From contig JBBPTG010000005.1 of the NCBI GenBank assembly GCA_038093975.1, positions 310,001-374,000 on the forward strand: DNA of 64,000 bases. The letters are read 5' to 3'. The notes under the pieces are model-generated. The model saw only the letters and a program-made list of their open reading frames with translations. It was not told the DNA's origin and did not search any database. This DNA is from Chalciporus piperatus (taxonomy: Eukaryota > Basidiomycota > Agaricomycetes > Boletales > Boletaceae). The translations under genes were made by a program, and so were the position numbers. Shown here in pieces: positions 63,552-64,000 of this stretch (positions within the stretch are counted from its first letter, which is position 1; every line of letters starts with the position of its first letter).

Positions 63552-64000
63552 TGGACCAACAGGTGGACGAGACACGGGAAGGGGATATCGGCAGGGGGAA
63601 AGGTTACTCTTGAACAGAACCGCGTCTGGGTTTTCATACTGCGCTGAAAGCATGAACTTACCAACATATGGGAAACCCTTGGGGGGCTAAATTATGACAG
63701 ACAGGGTTGGGCACCTGAGGGTCTCGTCATGGGAACTGAAGTCTGCCGTTATACTGTTACGAATCGGACACACATGAATGATGATAAGGATCAACTTTGG
63801 GCCCGAGTATGACTCTGTAGAAGCAGCAGGGGGTAGCAATTCAGTTGCGCCTACAATTGAAGAGCAAACGCGGTGCTTGGGGAGTGCTTGGGGTTGGCTT
63901 GGGGCCTGACACGAGTCACACGCCGCCGGATCTACGAGCCACAAGAGCAAAGTTTGAGTAACTCCGAATGGTTAGGGGTCTCAGGCTATGGCTATCAATG
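63552..64000. other. Upstream region of the membrane protein gene
   Basis: About 450 bp to the window edge, containing short TTGGGG repeats near 63880-63905. No gene is supported. Confidence 0.4.

Noticed and set aside
1..64000. CRISPR arrays, rRNA genes, intact transposons, viral genes
   Set aside because: I looked for regular short repeats, rRNA signatures, reverse transcriptase or transposase motifs and saw none.

Overview
The window is intron-dense eukaryotic nuclear DNA with the character of a filamentous basidiomycete. Introns are mostly about 45-75 nt with GT..AG ends, some exons are tiny, intergenic gaps are short, and the genes include an Agaricus/Sclerotium-type fungal fruit-body lectin, basidiomycete-style WH1-CRIB and Ser/Thr-rich GPI proteins, and a TDA3-like oxidoreductase. 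Agaricomycetes fits best; the species cannot be fixed from the sequence. Exon structures were read by eye from splice sites, frame continuity and conserved motifs. Extents run from start codon to stop codon and include introns.

Layout. 0-10 kb: 3' end of a basic Ser/Pro-rich protein gene, a conserved hypothetical gene, a TDA3-like FAD oxidoreductase with an in-frame 21-bp tandem repeat, an unknown spliced gene, and a short WASP-like WH1-CRIB protein. 10-17 kb: an 18-exon alternative NADH dehydrogenase, the first lectin gene inside a ~2-kb repeat arm, and SYF2. 17-33 kb: amino acid permease, two tandem M3 metallopeptidase genes, threonine synthase, and an FAD monooxygenase. 32-44 kb: two identical intron-containing tRNA-Ala(AGC) genes in inverted orientation, URM1, mitochondrial Obg GTPase, a bHLH factor, and a molybdopterin-binding-domain gene facing a CinA C-terminal-domain gene. 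45-56 kb: two Ser/Thr-rich GPI-anchored wall proteins flanking UPF3, then ORC3 and MCM4 on a shared 181-bp divergent promoter. 56-64 kb: a third M3 peptidase gene, the second lectin gene in an inverted copy of the ~2-kb arm, and a multi-pass membrane protein.

The most striking large-scale feature is a mirror arrangement. Lectin and M3 peptidase genes on the minus strand at 13-27 kb are matched by an M3 peptidase and lectin on the plus strand at 57-62 kb. The lectin arms are nearly identical, so recent or homogenised, while the M3 genes are clearly diverged. All three M3 genes keep a 6-nt microexon. Other notable points are the bacterial CinA protein appearing here as two neighbouring genes, the ORC3/MCM4 promoter with a MluI cell-cycle box, a diverged ~57-residue tandem repeat in the MCM4 tail, an in-frame mitochondrial-type leader upstream of the third M3 gene, and two apparent GC-AG introns in the NADH dehydrogenase gene.

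I see no CRISPR array, rRNA, intact transposon or virus. Several 0.5-2 kb intergenic regions (7.5-8.8, 28.8-30.2, 40.6-42.7, 43.1-45.3 kb) contain nothing I can name.
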